A stretch of DNA of 64,000 bases. Origin: F23-D06 sp045130275. GTDB taxonomy: Bacteria > Bacteroidota > Bacteroidia > Bacteroidales > WCHB1-69. The position numbers and the translations under genes are program-made. The notes beneath the pieces are model-generated. The model had not been told where the DNA came from. It saw only the letters and a program-made list of their open reading frames with translations, and ran no database searches. Shown here piece after piece: positions 51,956-61,615 of this stretch (position 1 is its first letter; each line of letters begins with the position of its first letter). The stretch spans positions 1-64,000 of the forward strand of contig JBGUPL010000056.1 of NCBI GenBank assembly GCA_045130275.1, written 5' to 3'.

Positions 51956-52669
51956 ATGAAGATTACCGGTTTCATATTCGCAGCGGGGCTGGGCACACGG
52001 CTCTACCCGCTCACGGCCGACAGGCCCAAAGCGCTCGTCAAATACAACAACAAAACATTGTTGGACAATGTTTTAGAAAGGATGTTCGAAAGCGGGATCA
52101 CAGACATCATTGTCAACATCTACCATTTCCCGGACCTCATGTTGGATGCCTTGCGTGCGCATCCCCTCGCGGACCGAATCCGGATATCCGACGAGCGCGC
52201 CTATCTCCGCGACACAGCCGGCGGTCTCAAGTTCGCCGAGCCCTTGTGGGACCAAAGCGACCTGCTGCTTATCCACAATGTGGATATCTTGTCTGACATC
52301 AATCTGCGCAAACTGATAGAACACCATATTTCGGGCAATGCCGAGGCCACCCTTGCGGTGAGACACCGGACGACGCAACGCTATTTTTTGTTCGACGAAG
52401 CCGACCGGCAACTCTGCGGATGGCGGAATGTGAAGACGGGCGATCGCATCGTCACGCGCCCTTCAGATAATCCCATTGATTTGGCTTTCAGCGGAATACA
52501 CGTTCTCAACACACGTCTGGCCCGCACCATCCCCACCGTGGAGAAGAGTTCCATCACGCAGTTCTACCTCAACCGTTCGTCGAGCCACCGCATCTGCGCC
52601 TACACTCACGATGACGACCGTTGGATGGATGTGGGGAAATATGAGGAGTTTCATAACTTGCTGTCCTAG
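51956..52669 (+). CDS. Sugar-1-phosphate nucleotidyltransferase (MurU-like)
   Basis: The 237-residue enzyme has the NTP-transferase signature FAAGLGTRLYPLTADRPKAL (about 7-26), LRDTAGGLKFAEPLW and HNVDILSDINLRKL for metal and substrate binding, and SGIHVLNTRL. Its short length and DxAGGL motif resemble N-acetylmuramate-1-phosphate uridylyltransferase (MurU, peptidoglycan recycling) or mannose-1-phosphate guanylyltransferase. The usual kinase partner (AmgK) is not next to it, so the substrate is open. Confidence 0.82.
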   Translation: MKITGFIFAAGLGTRLYPLTADRPKALVKYNNKTLLDNVLERMFESGITDIIVNIYHFPDLMLDALRAHPLADRIRISDERAYLRDTAGGLKFAEPLWDQSDLLLIHNVDILSDINLRKLIEHHISGNAEATLAVRHRTTQRYFLFDEADRQLCGWRNVKTGDRIVTRPSDNPIDLAFSGIHVLNTRLARTIPTVEKSSITQFYLNRSSSHRICAYTHDDDRWMDVGKYEEFHNLLS

Positions 52670-52745
52670 CCGTCTTTACGATTTCATACATTTTTTTTTC
52701 AAAAAATCAATAGGTTAAAATAATTTTTTTGAACTTTTTTTTTGT

Positions 52746-52753
52746 TAATTTTG
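52746..52753 (+). promoter_or_regulatory. Possible -7 element TAATTTTG of dnaA
   Basis: TTGTTAATTTTGCGAG lies 85 nt before the dnaA ATG in a strongly AT-rich 168-nt gap (52670-52837) with long T tracts. No DnaA-box cluster is seen in that gap. Confidence 0.5.
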
Positions 52754-52837
52754 CGAGTTCAAAAAATGTAATATTTGATTACTAAAACTTATTGATTTCT
52801 AGCGTTATAACAATATTTAAAGAAAACTGAAGTGAAA

Positions 52838-54295
52838 ATGGACAAAGAGATACCCTCATATACTACGGTTTGGAGTCAATGTTTGGAGATCATACGGGAC
52901 ACCGTTTCGCCGGAAGTTTACTCCACTATTTTCGAGCCCATTAACGCCGTATCCCTTGACCGCAAGATGCTCACCATCGAATTGCCCAGTCTCTGGTACA
53001 AAGAGATCCTGGAGGAGCAATACGTTGACCTGCTGCGCTCCTCCATCCGGAAACTGCTGGGCAATGAGGCCAAGCTCCGTTACAAAGTCCTTGTGGAACG
53101 AGGGAAAACGCCCTCTCAAAACGCTTCCATCACCATATCTTCCTCCCCGAGGAAATCGGTCAAGAACCCGCTGATGATGCCTCCCTTGGATGTCAACGCC
53201 ATGGACCGCAAGGATATCCCCGGCCCGTTTGTGGTGCCCGGTATCAAAAAGCAGCGCATTCCCTCAAACCTCTCCGAGACCCTCACTTTCGACAACTACG
53301 TGGTGGGCGACTGCAACCGCCTGGCCGTCGCCGCCGGCATGTCCATTGCCAAATCCCCCGGCCAGACCCCTTTCAACCCGCTTTTCATCTATTCCGAGGT
53401 GGGACTGGGAAAAACACACCTCGTGAACGCCATCGGCATCCAGACCAAAATCAACTTCCCCGACAAAATCGTCATCTACGTCAGCGCTGACACCTTCTAC
53501 CAGCAATACATGGAAGCCGTGAAGAGCGACAACCTCAACGATTTCTACTGGTTCTACCAAGCCGTGGACATGCTGATCATCGACGACATCCAGTTCATAT
53601 CCGGCAACAAGACCAAAACCCAGGAGGCATTCTTCCAGATTTTCAACCATTTGCATCAGCTCAAGAAGCAGATCATCATGACCTCCGACAAATCGCCGGT
53701 GGACATCACGGGGTTCGAACCCCGGCTGCTCAACCGCTTCAAATGGGGTCTCGCCACCGACCTGCAGGTGCCCGATCTGGAAACCCGAACCGCCATCATC
53801 ACCAAGAAACTGGAAAACAACGGCATCGAGTTCTCGAAGGAAGTGATCGACTACCTCGCGTTGCGCATCACCGCCAACACCCGCGAGTTGGAAGGCGCCA
53901 TGATTGCCATCCTCGCACAAGCCTCGCTCAACCATCGTGACATCACCCTGGAACTCGCCCGCGAAATGGTGGACAAATACGTGAAATCCACCGCCAAGGA
54001 GATTTCCATCGAATATATCCAGAAAATCGTGTGCGACTACTTCGGCATCTCCGTGGAGGCCATCAACGCGAAAACCCGAAAACGGGAGATCGTCCAAGTG
54101 CGACAAATCAGCATGTATTTTGCCAAAAAATACACGCACCTGCCCCTCTCGGTCATCGGCGCATACTGCGGAAACAAAGACCATGCGACGGTTCTGCACG
54201 CCTGCCGGACCATCCGAAATCTCAGTGAGACAGACAAGAAGATGAAGCAGTATATCACCGATATCGATAAAAAAATGAAAATCGGAAATATATAG
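52838..54295 (+). CDS. dnaA: Chromosomal replication initiator DnaA
   Basis: The 485-residue AAA+ protein unwinds oriC. Domain I (TVWSQCLEIIRDTVSPEVY, about 8-85), a linker, then domain III with Walker A SEVGLGKTHLVNAIG (about 188), Walker B MLIIDDIQFISG (about 247) and sensor regions. The DNA-binding domain IV ends with YCGNKDHATVLHACRTI (about 445). The start is ATG 52838, two codons after an in-frame GTG. No dnaN follows, the usual situation in Bacteroidota. Confidence 0.96.
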   Translation: MDKEIPSYTTVWSQCLEIIRDTVSPEVYSTIFEPINAVSLDRKMLTIELPSLWYKEILEEQYVDLLRSSIRKLLGNEAKLRYKVLVERGKTPSQNASITISSSPRKSVKNPLMMPPLDVNAMDRKDIPGPFVVPGIKKQRIPSNLSETLTFDNYVVGDCNRLAVAAGMSIAKSPGQTPFNPLFIYSEVGLGKTHLVNAIGIQTKINFPDKIVIYVSADTFYQQYMEAVKSDNLNDFYWFYQAVDMLIIDDIQFISGNKTKTQEAFFQIFNHLHQLKKQIIMTSDKSPVDITGFEPRLLNRFKWGLATDLQVPDLETRTAIITKKLENNGIEFSKEVIDYLALRITANTRELEGAMIAILAQASLNHRDITLELAREMVDKYVKSTAKEISIEYIQKIVCDYFGISVEAINAKTRKREIVQVRQISMYFAKKYTHLPLSVIGAYCGNKDHATVLHACRTIRNLSETDKKMKQYITDIDKKMKIGNI

Positions 54296-54318
54296 TTGAA
54301 CTATTAAAAAATAATCTT

Positions 54319-54326
54319 TATATTTG
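54319..54326 (+). promoter_or_regulatory. -7 element TATATTTG of recJ
   Basis: CTTTATATTTGCGGCG lies 24 nt before the recJ ATG. Confidence 0.58.
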
Positions 54327-54350
54327 CGGCGCGTTTTTTAAATTCATAAA

Positions 54351-56204
54351 ATGAAGAAACATTGGGTCATAAAAGAGCTCCCTGACGAGGCAGTGGTCTC
54401 ACAACTATGTGAGCATCTGCACATTGAGCGGCCATTGGCCATTCTTCTCGCTCAGCGTGGCATCACCACCGTGCAACAGGCGCGCGACTTTTTTGAGCCC
54501 AACATTGATAAATTGCATGACCCCTTCCTCATGAAGGACATGCATACAGCCGTGGAACGCCTTTCCAAAGCCATCATCCACGATGAGAAAATCATGGTAT
54601 ATGGCGACTACGATGTGGACGGCACCTCCGCCGTCGCGCTGGTTTATTCCTTCCTGTGCGAAATCCGCGGCTCCGACGCACACGAATTCATCAAGTTCTA
54701 TATCCCCGACCGCTACACGGAAGGCTACGGTATCACAGAAAAAGGAATCAACTTCTGCAAGGAGAACGGCATCAACCTGCTGATATCCCTCGACTGCGGC
54801 ATCAAAGCCAACGACATGGTGGATCTGGCCAACCAATACGGCATCGATGTCATCATCACAGACCATCACCTCGAGGGTGACACCCTGCCCAATGCTCTGG
54901 CCATCCTGGACCCGAAACGCAAGGATTGCACCTACCCCTACAAAGAACTTTCGGGCTGCGGCGTCGGATTCAAACTGGTGCAGGGCTATTGCATCAAAAA
55001 CGAATTGCCGGACGAGCTGTGGCTGAAACGCATGGACTTGGTCGCCGTGAGCATTGCCTGCGACATCGTGGCCATCACCGGAGAAAACCGCATCCTCGCC
55101 CATTTCGGCCTGGAAATGATCAATAAAGTGCCCCGCATGGGCATCCGGACCATCCTTGACCAAGCGGGCATCAAAATGAGGACTTACCCCCCGTTCCGCG
55201 AGGACACGTTCTTCACCAGGGTCATCTCCATCTCCGACCTCGTGTTTTACGTCGGACCACGCATCAACGCCGCGGGCAGAATCAAAAGTGCCAAGGAGTC
55301 CGTCCGCCTCTTTATTGTGGAAGACGAGGACAAATCCATGGAAATCAGCACACGCATCAATAAACAGAACAACGAGCGGAAACAGAAAGACAAAAACGCC
55401 ACCGAAGAGGCGATGGATATGATCCGGAATTCCCACGAATTCGAGAACCGCAAGAGCATCGTCATCTACAACCCCCAATGGGAGAAGGGCATCATCGGCA
55501 TCGTGGCTTCCCGTCTGGTGGAAGAATTCTACAAACCCACCATCGTGCTTATGCGATCCGATGACGGCCTGATCACCGGATCAGCTCGCTCCGTCAAAGA
55601 ATTCAACATTTACGACGGCATCGACTCCTGCGCTGATCTGCTTGAACACTTCGGAGGACACAAATACGCCGCAGGACTTACCATGAAGGAGGAAAACTAC
55701 GAGGAGTTTTCACAACGCTTTGAAGAGTATGTGAAAGAAAACCTGGACGAGTCTTCCTATGAACCGGAGATCACCGTTGATATGATGCTGAAATTGTCTG
55801 AAATCACCCCGACGTTCTTGCAAAACTTGAAAAAATTCGCCCCGTTCGGTCCCGGAAATATGGAACCTATTTTTGAGACTGACGGCGTTGTGGACGAAGG
55901 CAATGCCCGTATTGTTGGTGACAAACACTTGAAATGCAGGATATTAAGTCCCTACGAACGCAGCAATTCTTTCGACGGCATAGCCTTCAACCAAAAGACC
56001 CATCTGCCTATCATCGAGGGTTCCAAACCCTTCAACGTCCTCTATCATGTTGAAGAAAACCGTTGGAACAACGTGGTGAGCACCCAGTTGAACATCAAGG
56101 ATATCGAGCCGGCTTCTTCCGTACCCGAGCACGAGATGGAAACAGGCAATGCCTCTGACGAATACACCTACCGCACCAGCAGCGACAAGAAAGAAAGTCA
56201 CTAA
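54351..56204 (+). CDS. recJ: Single-stranded-DNA-specific exonuclease RecJ
   Basis: The 617-residue DHH-family 5'-3' nuclease acts in recombination and repair. Phosphoesterase motifs are MVYGDYDVDGTSAVAL (about 82-97), LISLDCGIKANDM, VIITDHHLEGD (about 167) and ELSGCGVGFKLVQ. DHHA1 is at about 400-460 (GIVASRLVEEFYKPT, GSARSVKEFNIYD, FGGHKYAAGLTM), then an OB-like C-terminal domain. The length is slightly above the E. coli enzyme. The next gene starts 36 nt later. Confidence 0.96.
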   Translation: MKKHWVIKELPDEAVVSQLCEHLHIERPLAILLAQRGITTVQQARDFFEPNIDKLHDPFLMKDMHTAVERLSKAIIHDEKIMVYGDYDVDGTSAVALVYSFLCEIRGSDAHEFIKFYIPDRYTEGYGITEKGINFCKENGINLLISLDCGIKANDMVDLANQYGIDVIITDHHLEGDTLPNALAILDPKRKDCTYPYKELSGCGVGFKLVQGYCIKNELPDELWLKRMDLVAVSIACDIVAITGENRILAHFGLEMINKVPRMGIRTILDQAGIKMRTYPPFREDTFFTRVISISDLVFYVGPRINAAGRIKSAKESVRLFIVEDEDKSMEISTRINKQNNERKQKDKNATEEAMDMIRNSHEFENRKSIVIYNPQWEKGIIGIVASRLVEEFYKPTIVLMRSDDGLITGSARSVKEFNIYDGIDSCADLLEHFGGHKYAAGLTMKEENYEEFSQRFEEYVKENLDESSYEPEITVDMMLKLSEITPTFLQNLKKFAPFGPGNMEPIFETDGVVDEGNARIVGDKHLKCRILSPYERSNSFDGIAFNQKTHLPIIEGSKPFNVLYHVEENRWNNVVSTQLNIKDIEPASSVPEHEMETGNASDEYTYRTSSDKKESH

Positions 56205-56240
56205 GCCTCACCATTCGTTGCCCAACTGTTCCCCGGTAAT

Positions 56241-57365
56241 ATGAAAATTGCTGTCAACACACGCCTGTTGCTGAAAAACAGACTGGAGGGTATCGGACAA
56301 TTCACCTACGAGAACCTCCGCCGCATCACCCGCCAGCATCCCGAGCATCATTTTTTTTTCCTCTTTGACCGTCCGTACGACGAGTCGTTTGTCTTCGGCG
56401 AGAACGTCACCCCTATGGTGGCCTATCCACAAGCCCGGCACCCATACCTTTGGTATCTTTTTTTCGAATACGGGATTCCCTACCAACTCAGAAAGATAAA
56501 ACCCGACCTTTTCCTTTCCACCGACGGATGGATTCCGACAAAGCTGAAAATCCCGGTTGTCAACGTCATTCATGACCTCAACTTCCTGCACCACCCCGAG
56601 TTCGTACCGCCCACGGTACGCCGCTACTACGACCGATTTTTCCCGATTTTTGCCCGGAAAGCCACTCGGCTGGCCACAGTCTCCGAATTCAGCAGACAGG
56701 ACATCATCAAAAGCTTTCACGTCCCCGAGGAAAAAATCAGCTTGGTGTACAGTGGTTCCAACGCTGCCTACAAACCCTTGGAAGACAGCCAACAAGCACT
56801 CGTAAAGCAACGTTTCACAAACGGCGAAGACTTTTTCCTTTTCGTGGGACTTATCCACAAGCGCAAAAATCTGGACAACATCTTCAAAGCGTATGATATG
56901 TTCAAAGAGATGCAGCCCAATCCCGTCAAATTGGTGGTAGTGGGCGACAAGAAATGGTGGGCTGGTGAAATCGAAGACACTTACCTGCAAATGCGCCACA
57001 AGGACGATGTGATCATGCTCGGGCGGCAGCCCCTCGATGTGGTTTGCGAACTCACCGCTTCCACTTTGGCGGTGCTGTACGCATCCTTGTTCGAAGGCTT
57101 CGGACTGCCCATTGTGGATGCATTCAACGCCCACGTACCAGTCATCACCTCGAACGTTTCCGCCATGCCGGAAATAGCGGGTGACGCCGCCTTGATTGTG
57201 GATCCCCAGCAGCCGAAAGAGATAGCCGAAGCCATGGCTGCTCTGATGCAAGACCAGCATCTTCGAAACTGCCTGATAAACAACGGCACGGCCCGGCAAA
57301 ACCTATTCACCTGGGATCGCACCGCCGAACTGCTTTGGTCAACCATTGAAAAAGTCCTGCCTTAA
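56241..57365 (+). CDS. Glycosyltransferase family 4-type (GT-B)
   Basis: The 374-residue cytoplasmic enzyme has a GT-B fold. The N-terminal half holds LLLKNRLEGIGQFTYENL and IPVVNVIHDLNFLHHPE. The C-terminal nucleotide-sugar domain has FLFVGLIHKRKNLDNIFKAY (about 195-215), YASLFEGFGLPIVDAFN with the E-x7-E motif (about 280) and VPVITSNVSAMPEIAGDAAL. It probably transfers a hexose in surface glycan synthesis; donor and acceptor are unknown. It is likely co-transcribed with recJ. Confidence 0.88.
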   Translation: MKIAVNTRLLLKNRLEGIGQFTYENLRRITRQHPEHHFFFLFDRPYDESFVFGENVTPMVAYPQARHPYLWYLFFEYGIPYQLRKIKPDLFLSTDGWIPTKLKIPVVNVIHDLNFLHHPEFVPPTVRRYYDRFFPIFARKATRLATVSEFSRQDIIKSFHVPEEKISLVYSGSNAAYKPLEDSQQALVKQRFTNGEDFFLFVGLIHKRKNLDNIFKAYDMFKEMQPNPVKLVVVGDKKWWAGEIEDTYLQMRHKDDVIMLGRQPLDVVCELTASTLAVLYASLFEGFGLPIVDAFNAHVPVITSNVSAMPEIAGDAALIVDPQQPKEIAEAMAALMQDQHLRNCLINNGTARQNLFTWDRTAELLWSTIEKVLP

Positions 57366-57388
57366 CACCCCAAAAGCAGGGCAATAAA

Positions 57389-57412
57389 AAAGCAGGACCA
57401 AGGCCCTGCTTT
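57389..57412 (-). terminator. Intrinsic terminator of the DUF4328-like gene
   Basis: The stem AAAGCAGG/CCTGCTTT has an 8-nt loop; on the minus strand it is followed by TTTTTT. It lies between convergent genes and may also slow transcription from the glycosyltransferase side. Confidence 0.7.
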
Positions 57413-57446
57413 CCAAAAACACAACAGATTATGAAAAAGTTCTTTT

Positions 57447-58391
57447 TTAGAACTTGCTCTCATTTTCCAATAATTGTTTATTCTTCTTGTTGTATTGCCA
57501 AATCAGCAAAGTCTCCAGGCAGATGCAAATCACCATAATGATGATGGCAACGACAACCATCGTGCCATGGTTTGCCTTGGTGAAGAAAGCGCCTTCGCGG
57601 AAGAACGTGCTGAAAAGGATGAAGTTCATCAACCAGACGCTCACCAAAAGGAAGCCCCACCAAATGGTCATGATAAGACCGGAATTGTCAATCTTGTTTT
57701 CCTCTCTGGCGACCACACCGGCATTTTCAAGGGCATAATCCGTTTCTCCCCACACCTCCTTGAAAAAGGAAAGGGGTTTGATGAGATTGTAAACAGGGAC
57801 GAACCATGCGACATAGGACATCCAGGGTTTCATGCCATCCTTCATCCAAGGAGCGATTTCGTGAAGGTTCTTATTGTTCCGGGCACCCCAAACGGCAAAG
57901 AGGAAAGTCTTCAAGAGGAAAGCGAGGATGGTGATGCAAGCTATCACCCAGAATTTCTTCTTGGCAGAGTTGTTGTCAGCATTCAACTGATCCCAAGTGG
58001 CTTGCGTGGGAGCGAACTCCTGCTCCAATTCGGCCAACTTGGCCAGATTGTCCACCTGTTGTTTCTTCTTGTCAGCCAGCGTTTGCTTTGTCACTTCGAT
58101 GCTTTCGGCAAGGGCCTTTTTCTCATCCTTAGTGGCAGCAGTTTTCTGCTGGAGGGTGTCGAGTTTGTACTGATAATACGCCACTTCGGCACTATCCTGT
58201 TTGAGCGGGTGCTGCGCCATGGCGTAAGATTCATACAAATTGTTGTAATGGTTACGCTCTTGAATGACGGCCTTATTGGTCTTGTCAAATTTCATCAAAA
58301 AAAGCATTGAAATGATGAAAAGGGCCAAAACCACCAAGTTGCAAAGCAGAATAAGCTTGCCCAAAGAGGTGTTGTCTGTTAATTTTTTCAT
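57447..58391 (-). CDS. DUF4328-like membrane protein with coiled-coil loop
   Basis: The 314-residue protein has a membrane helix near the N-terminus (ILLCNLVVLALFIISMLFL), then a coiled coil (about 50-130, rich in K, E and Q). Three further helices have MKPWMSYVAWFVPVYNLIKP (about 195-215) and IMTIWWGFLLVSVWLMNF, the pattern of DUF4328, and a final helix near 275-298. The function is unknown. It is expressed from a minus-strand promoter at 58461-58468. Confidence 0.7.
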   Translation of the reverse strand: MKKLTDNTSLGKLILLCNLVVLALFIISMLFLMKFDKTNKAVIQERNHYNNLYESYAMAQHPLKQDSAEVAYYQYKLDTLQQKTAATKDEKKALAESIEVTKQTLADKKKQQVDNLAKLAELEQEFAPTQATWDQLNADNNSAKKKFWVIACITILAFLLKTFLFAVWGARNNKNLHEIAPWMKDGMKPWMSYVAWFVPVYNLIKPLSFFKEVWGETDYALENAGVVAREENKIDNSGLIMTIWWGFLLVSVWLMNFILFSTFFREGAFFTKANHGTMVVVAIIIMVICICLETLLIWQYNKKNKQLLENESKF

Positions 58392-58460
58392 ACTTGAATT
58401 TATTTAATATTACTAATTTTCAACAAGTTATAAAAATACTTTCGCTAAAATAAAGCGTAG

Positions 58461-58468
58461 CAAAAGTA
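58461..58468 (-). promoter_or_regulatory. -7 element TACTTTTG of the DUF4328-like gene
   Basis: The minus strand reads ATTACTTTTGCTACG, 69 nt before the ATG at 58391. It lies in the gap after tex, which is otherwise featureless. Confidence 0.58.
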
Positions 58469-58525
58469 ATAAAAAAAATCATACCCCTGCGCATTATGAA
58501 AAAAAAAGGAAAACGGACACTGCCG

Positions 58526-60661
58526 TCACTCCTTTTCCAGGGCAAGACTTATCCTTTTCCGCTCCACCTCAACATTTTCCACGCGCACCATGACCTTCTG
58601 ATTGAGATGCACCACCTCAGACGGGTCGGAGATTCGGTGGTCGCTCAGGCGACTGATGTGGATGAGACCGTCCTGGTGCACGCCAACATCGACAAAACAG
58701 CCGAAATTGGTGATATTGGTGATGATGCCCGGAAGCACCATACCGATCGTGAGATCGCGGATGGTATGCACGTTTTTGTCAAACTCGAACATCTCGAACT
58801 GCGTGCGCGGGTCGCGACCGGGTTTCGCCAACTCCTTCATGATGTCTTCCAAAGTTGGCATCCCGACAACATCGGTGATGTAGTTTTTCAAGACGATTTT
58901 TTCACGGAGTTCCTTGTTTTTCATCAGGTCGGAAACGGAACAGGAGAGGTCTTTCGCCATCTTCCCGACAACCTTGTAACTCTCAGGGTGCACCGCGCTC
59001 CCGTCAAGCGGGTTTTCAGCTCCGCGAATGCGCAGGAATCCAGCCGCTTGCTGGAACGCCTTCGCACCGAACCTCGGCACTTTCTTCAACGACTCCCGCG
59101 AGGAAAAAGGACCGTTCTCGTTGCGGTAATCGACAATGTTTTGCGCTAACGCGGGTCCCACTCCCGACACGTACGAGAGCAGCTGTTTGCTTGCCGTATT
59201 CAGTTCCACGCCCACATAGTTGACGCAACTCTCCACGGTGGTCTGCAAACTCTCCTGCAACATTTTCTGGTTCACATCGTGCTGGTACTGCCCCACCCCG
59301 ATGGATTTGGGGTCGATTTTCACCAACTCGGCAAGCGGGTCCATAAGTCTCCGGCCTATGGAAACAGCACCCCGCACGGTCACATCGTAATCGGGGAACT
59401 CCTCACGGGCCACGGGCGACGCCGAATAAACCGACGCCCCGCTCTCGTTCACCATAAAAGCCTTCACCTCTCGCTCAAAGGGGATATGACGGACAAAATT
59501 CTCGGTCTCACGACCTGCGGTACCGTTACCAATGGCAATGGCATCCACTTGATATTGAAGCACTAAGCGCTTCAGTTTGTCGGAAGCGAGCTTATACTGC
59601 GCCACCGGCGGATGCGGATAAATCGTCTCGTTATAGAGCAGTTTGCCCTGCGGGTTGAGGATCACCACTTTGCAGCCGGTGCGGAAGCCGGGATCAATGG
59701 CAAGCGTGGTGACCTGTCCCAACGGCGCCGCCAAAAGCAGCTGACGCGCATTCTTCGTAAAGACGGAGATGGCCTCCTTGTCAGCCTTCTCCTTGTAAAA
59801 CTTGCGCATTTCCGTCTCCATCTGCGGCTGCAGCAGCCGCTTGTACGCATCGGTGGCGGCCATCCAGACCTGTTGGGCACCGTTGCTGTTGTTTTTGATG
59901 AGACGGCGCTTCATATCGGCAAGGGTTCTCTCCTCATCGGGCGCAATATGCACGCGCAGAATGCCCTCTTCCTCGCCGCGCAGCATGGCTAAGATGCGGT
60001 GCGACGGGGCTTTCGCCAACAGCTCCTCGGCCTTGTAGTATATGCGATATTTCTCGTCCTCGTCAACCTTGTCGGGGATCAGGCGTGTGGAGATGCGGCT
60101 GTAGCGCAGAAACGTCTGGCGCAGGCGGTTGCGCAACCCAGGATTCTCACTGACACGTTCGGCGATGATGTCGCGGGCGCCGGAAAGAGCCTCTTCGACA
60201 GAAGCCACACCCTTTTCCTCGCTGACGAACCGGGAGGCCTCACGCTCCAAATCAAGCTGACGCTGTGACAACAAAAGCTTGGCCAACGGCTGTAAACCTT
60301 TCTCCTCAGCCACCGACGCACGTGTCTTCCGCTTCGGACGGTACGGCAGATAAAGATCTTCCAAGACACTCATCGAATCTGCCTGCTCAATCTTCTCGCG
60401 CAGTTCGGGGGTCAACTTGCCTTGTTCGGAGATGGAGTCCAAGATGGCGGCGCGCCGTTTGTCCAACTCCAACCACTTGGCATACAAGTCTTTGATGTTT
60501 CCAATCTGTACCTCATCCAACGAGCCCGTGGCCTCTTTTCGGTAACGAGAAATAAACGGAATCGTCGCGCCGGTCTCCAACAAGTCCAACGTGTTCCGCA
60601 CCTGTTCCTCAGAAAGGTTCAGCGCCTGCGCAATCCGTAACGCATAATTCTGTTCCGACAT
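58526..60661 (-). CDS. tex: Tex-family RNA-binding transcription accessory protein
   Basis: The 711-residue cytoplasmic protein has Tex N-terminal helices (ALNLSEEQVRNTLDLLETGA, IPFISRYRKEATGSLDE), a YqgF/RNase H-like domain (LAIDPGFRTGCKVVILNPQG, about 320), helix-hairpin-helix segments (LSYVSGVGPALAQNIVDYR; REKIV region) and a C-terminal S1 domain (GMVLPGIITNITNFGCFVDV, HQDGLIHISRL, about 635-705). Its start follows the heptamer array after the FKBP gene. Length and order are standard. Confidence 0.95.
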   Translation of the reverse strand: MSEQNYALRIAQALNLSEEQVRNTLDLLETGATIPFISRYRKEATGSLDEVQIGNIKDLYAKWLELDKRRAAILDSISEQGKLTPELREKIEQADSMSVLEDLYLPYRPKRKTRASVAEEKGLQPLAKLLLSQRQLDLEREASRFVSEEKGVASVEEALSGARDIIAERVSENPGLRNRLRQTFLRYSRISTRLIPDKVDEDEKYRIYYKAEELLAKAPSHRILAMLRGEEEGILRVHIAPDEERTLADMKRRLIKNNSNGAQQVWMAATDAYKRLLQPQMETEMRKFYKEKADKEAISVFTKNARQLLLAAPLGQVTTLAIDPGFRTGCKVVILNPQGKLLYNETIYPHPPVAQYKLASDKLKRLVLQYQVDAIAIGNGTAGRETENFVRHIPFEREVKAFMVNESGASVYSASPVAREEFPDYDVTVRGAVSIGRRLMDPLAELVKIDPKSIGVGQYQHDVNQKMLQESLQTTVESCVNYVGVELNTASKQLLSYVSGVGPALAQNIVDYRNENGPFSSRESLKKVPRFGAKAFQQAAGFLRIRGAENPLDGSAVHPESYKVVGKMAKDLSCSVSDLMKNKELREKIVLKNYITDVVGMPTLEDIMKELAKPGRDPRTQFEMFEFDKNVHTIRDLTIGMVLPGIITNITNFGCFVDVGVHQDGLIHISRLSDHRISDPSEVVHLNQKVMVRVENVEVERKRISLALEKE

Positions 60662-60682
60662 CCTTTTGCTTTTTTACATTTT

Positions 60683-60731
60683 TAGCTAACCAGCCAACAA
60701 CTAACAGCCAACAGCTAACAGCCAACAGCTA
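60683..60731. repeat. Heptamer tandem array at the FKBP gene stop
   Basis: On the minus strand the TAG stop of the FKBP gene (60729-60731) runs into units of CTGTTGG/CTGTTAG for about 49 bp, ending 21 nt before the tex ATG. Confidence 0.88.
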
Positions 60732-61589
60732 CTTCACAATCTCCAGCAACTCAATGTCAAACACCAGCGGAGAATACGGAGGAATACCTTGTCTGCCCTC
60801 GCCGTAAGCGAGCTCGGAGGGGATGAGAACGGTCACTTTGTCACCCACTTTCATATTGGAGACGGTGGCATCCCAACCGGGGATCACCTGACCAGCACCG
60901 ACAGTGAACGTGAACGGCTCGCCGCGTTCCACAGAGCTGTCGAACACTGTGCCATCGACAAAACGGCCGGTATAGTGCACTTTCACATTCTGCAGGGGTT
61001 CCACCTTTTCGCCGTTGCCCTTCTTGACGGTTTTCACATAGACACCGGTGGACTGCTGCTTCAAACCAGGGTTTTCTTCCAGATATTTGGCGATTTCATC
61101 TGTTTCCTTCGCTTTGCGGTCGTCGAGTTGCGCCTCGAATTCGGCTTTTGCTTTCTCGAAATCAGCTTTTTTCATCAAACCATAGAGTTTCACATCCAAA
61201 TAAAGCGGGTCTTCACCGAAGTTGTATTCCTGACCGGGGCCCATCATTTTCTCGAAGAACTGAGGGCCATCCAGAATAAAGGTGGCACTGTCGCCCACAT
61301 GCATCATGCGCAGCGCTTCGAACATATCGCCCTCGTAGAGGGAGTCCATCAGCATCTCGTTGGGCATCATCGGGATCAGAAGGGAATCGCCTGCACGCAA
61401 CGACAACAGCAGACCCACGAGATCACCGGTGCGCGGTTGATCAGCCGTATCATGGATATCGCCATAAAACTGATAATAGATTCCTGACTTGGTCTTCTTG
61501 AAACCTTTGTATTTGCTACAAGCACCAAATGCCAACACGGTGGCCACTGCCAAACCGATTAAAGCTAATTTTGTGAGATTTTTCTTCAT
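60729..61589 (-). CDS. FKBP-type peptidyl-prolyl isomerase lipoprotein with tandem FKBP-like halves
   Basis: The 286-residue protein has a lipoprotein signal (lipobox FGAC, Cys ~24). The C-terminal FKBP domain (about 190-286) keeps the active-site set: VHYTGRFVDGTVFDSSVERG, FTVGAGQVIPGWDATVSNM and ELAYGEGRQGIPPYSPLVFD. The first half (about 45-145) also looks FKBP-like (GDLVGLLLSLRAGDSLL, FEALRMMHVGDSATFIL) but without the aromatic pocket. A helical linker joins them. It should assist folding of envelope proteins. It is the last gene of a four-gene operon. Confidence 0.9.
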   Translation of the reverse strand: MKKNLTKLALIGLAVATVLAFGACSKYKGFKKTKSGIYYQFYGDIHDTADQPRTGDLVGLLLSLRAGDSLLIPMMPNEMLMDSLYEGDMFEALRMMHVGDSATFILDGPQFFEKMMGPGQEYNFGEDPLYLDVKLYGLMKKADFEKAKAEFEAQLDDRKAKETDEIAKYLEENPGLKQQSTGVYVKTVKKGNGEKVEPLQNVKVHYTGRFVDGTVFDSSVERGEPFTFTVGAGQVIPGWDATVSNMKVGDKVTVLIPSELAYGEGRQGIPPYSPLVFDIELLEIVK

Positions 61590-61615
61590 TTTTGTCTTTT
61601 TTTTTCGATTAATAA

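Noticed and set aside
52269..52277. DnaA box TTATCCACA (others at 9480-9488, 45984-45992 reversed, 56851-56859)
   Set aside because: Isolated single matches, mostly inside genes and far apart; no cluster that would suggest an origin.
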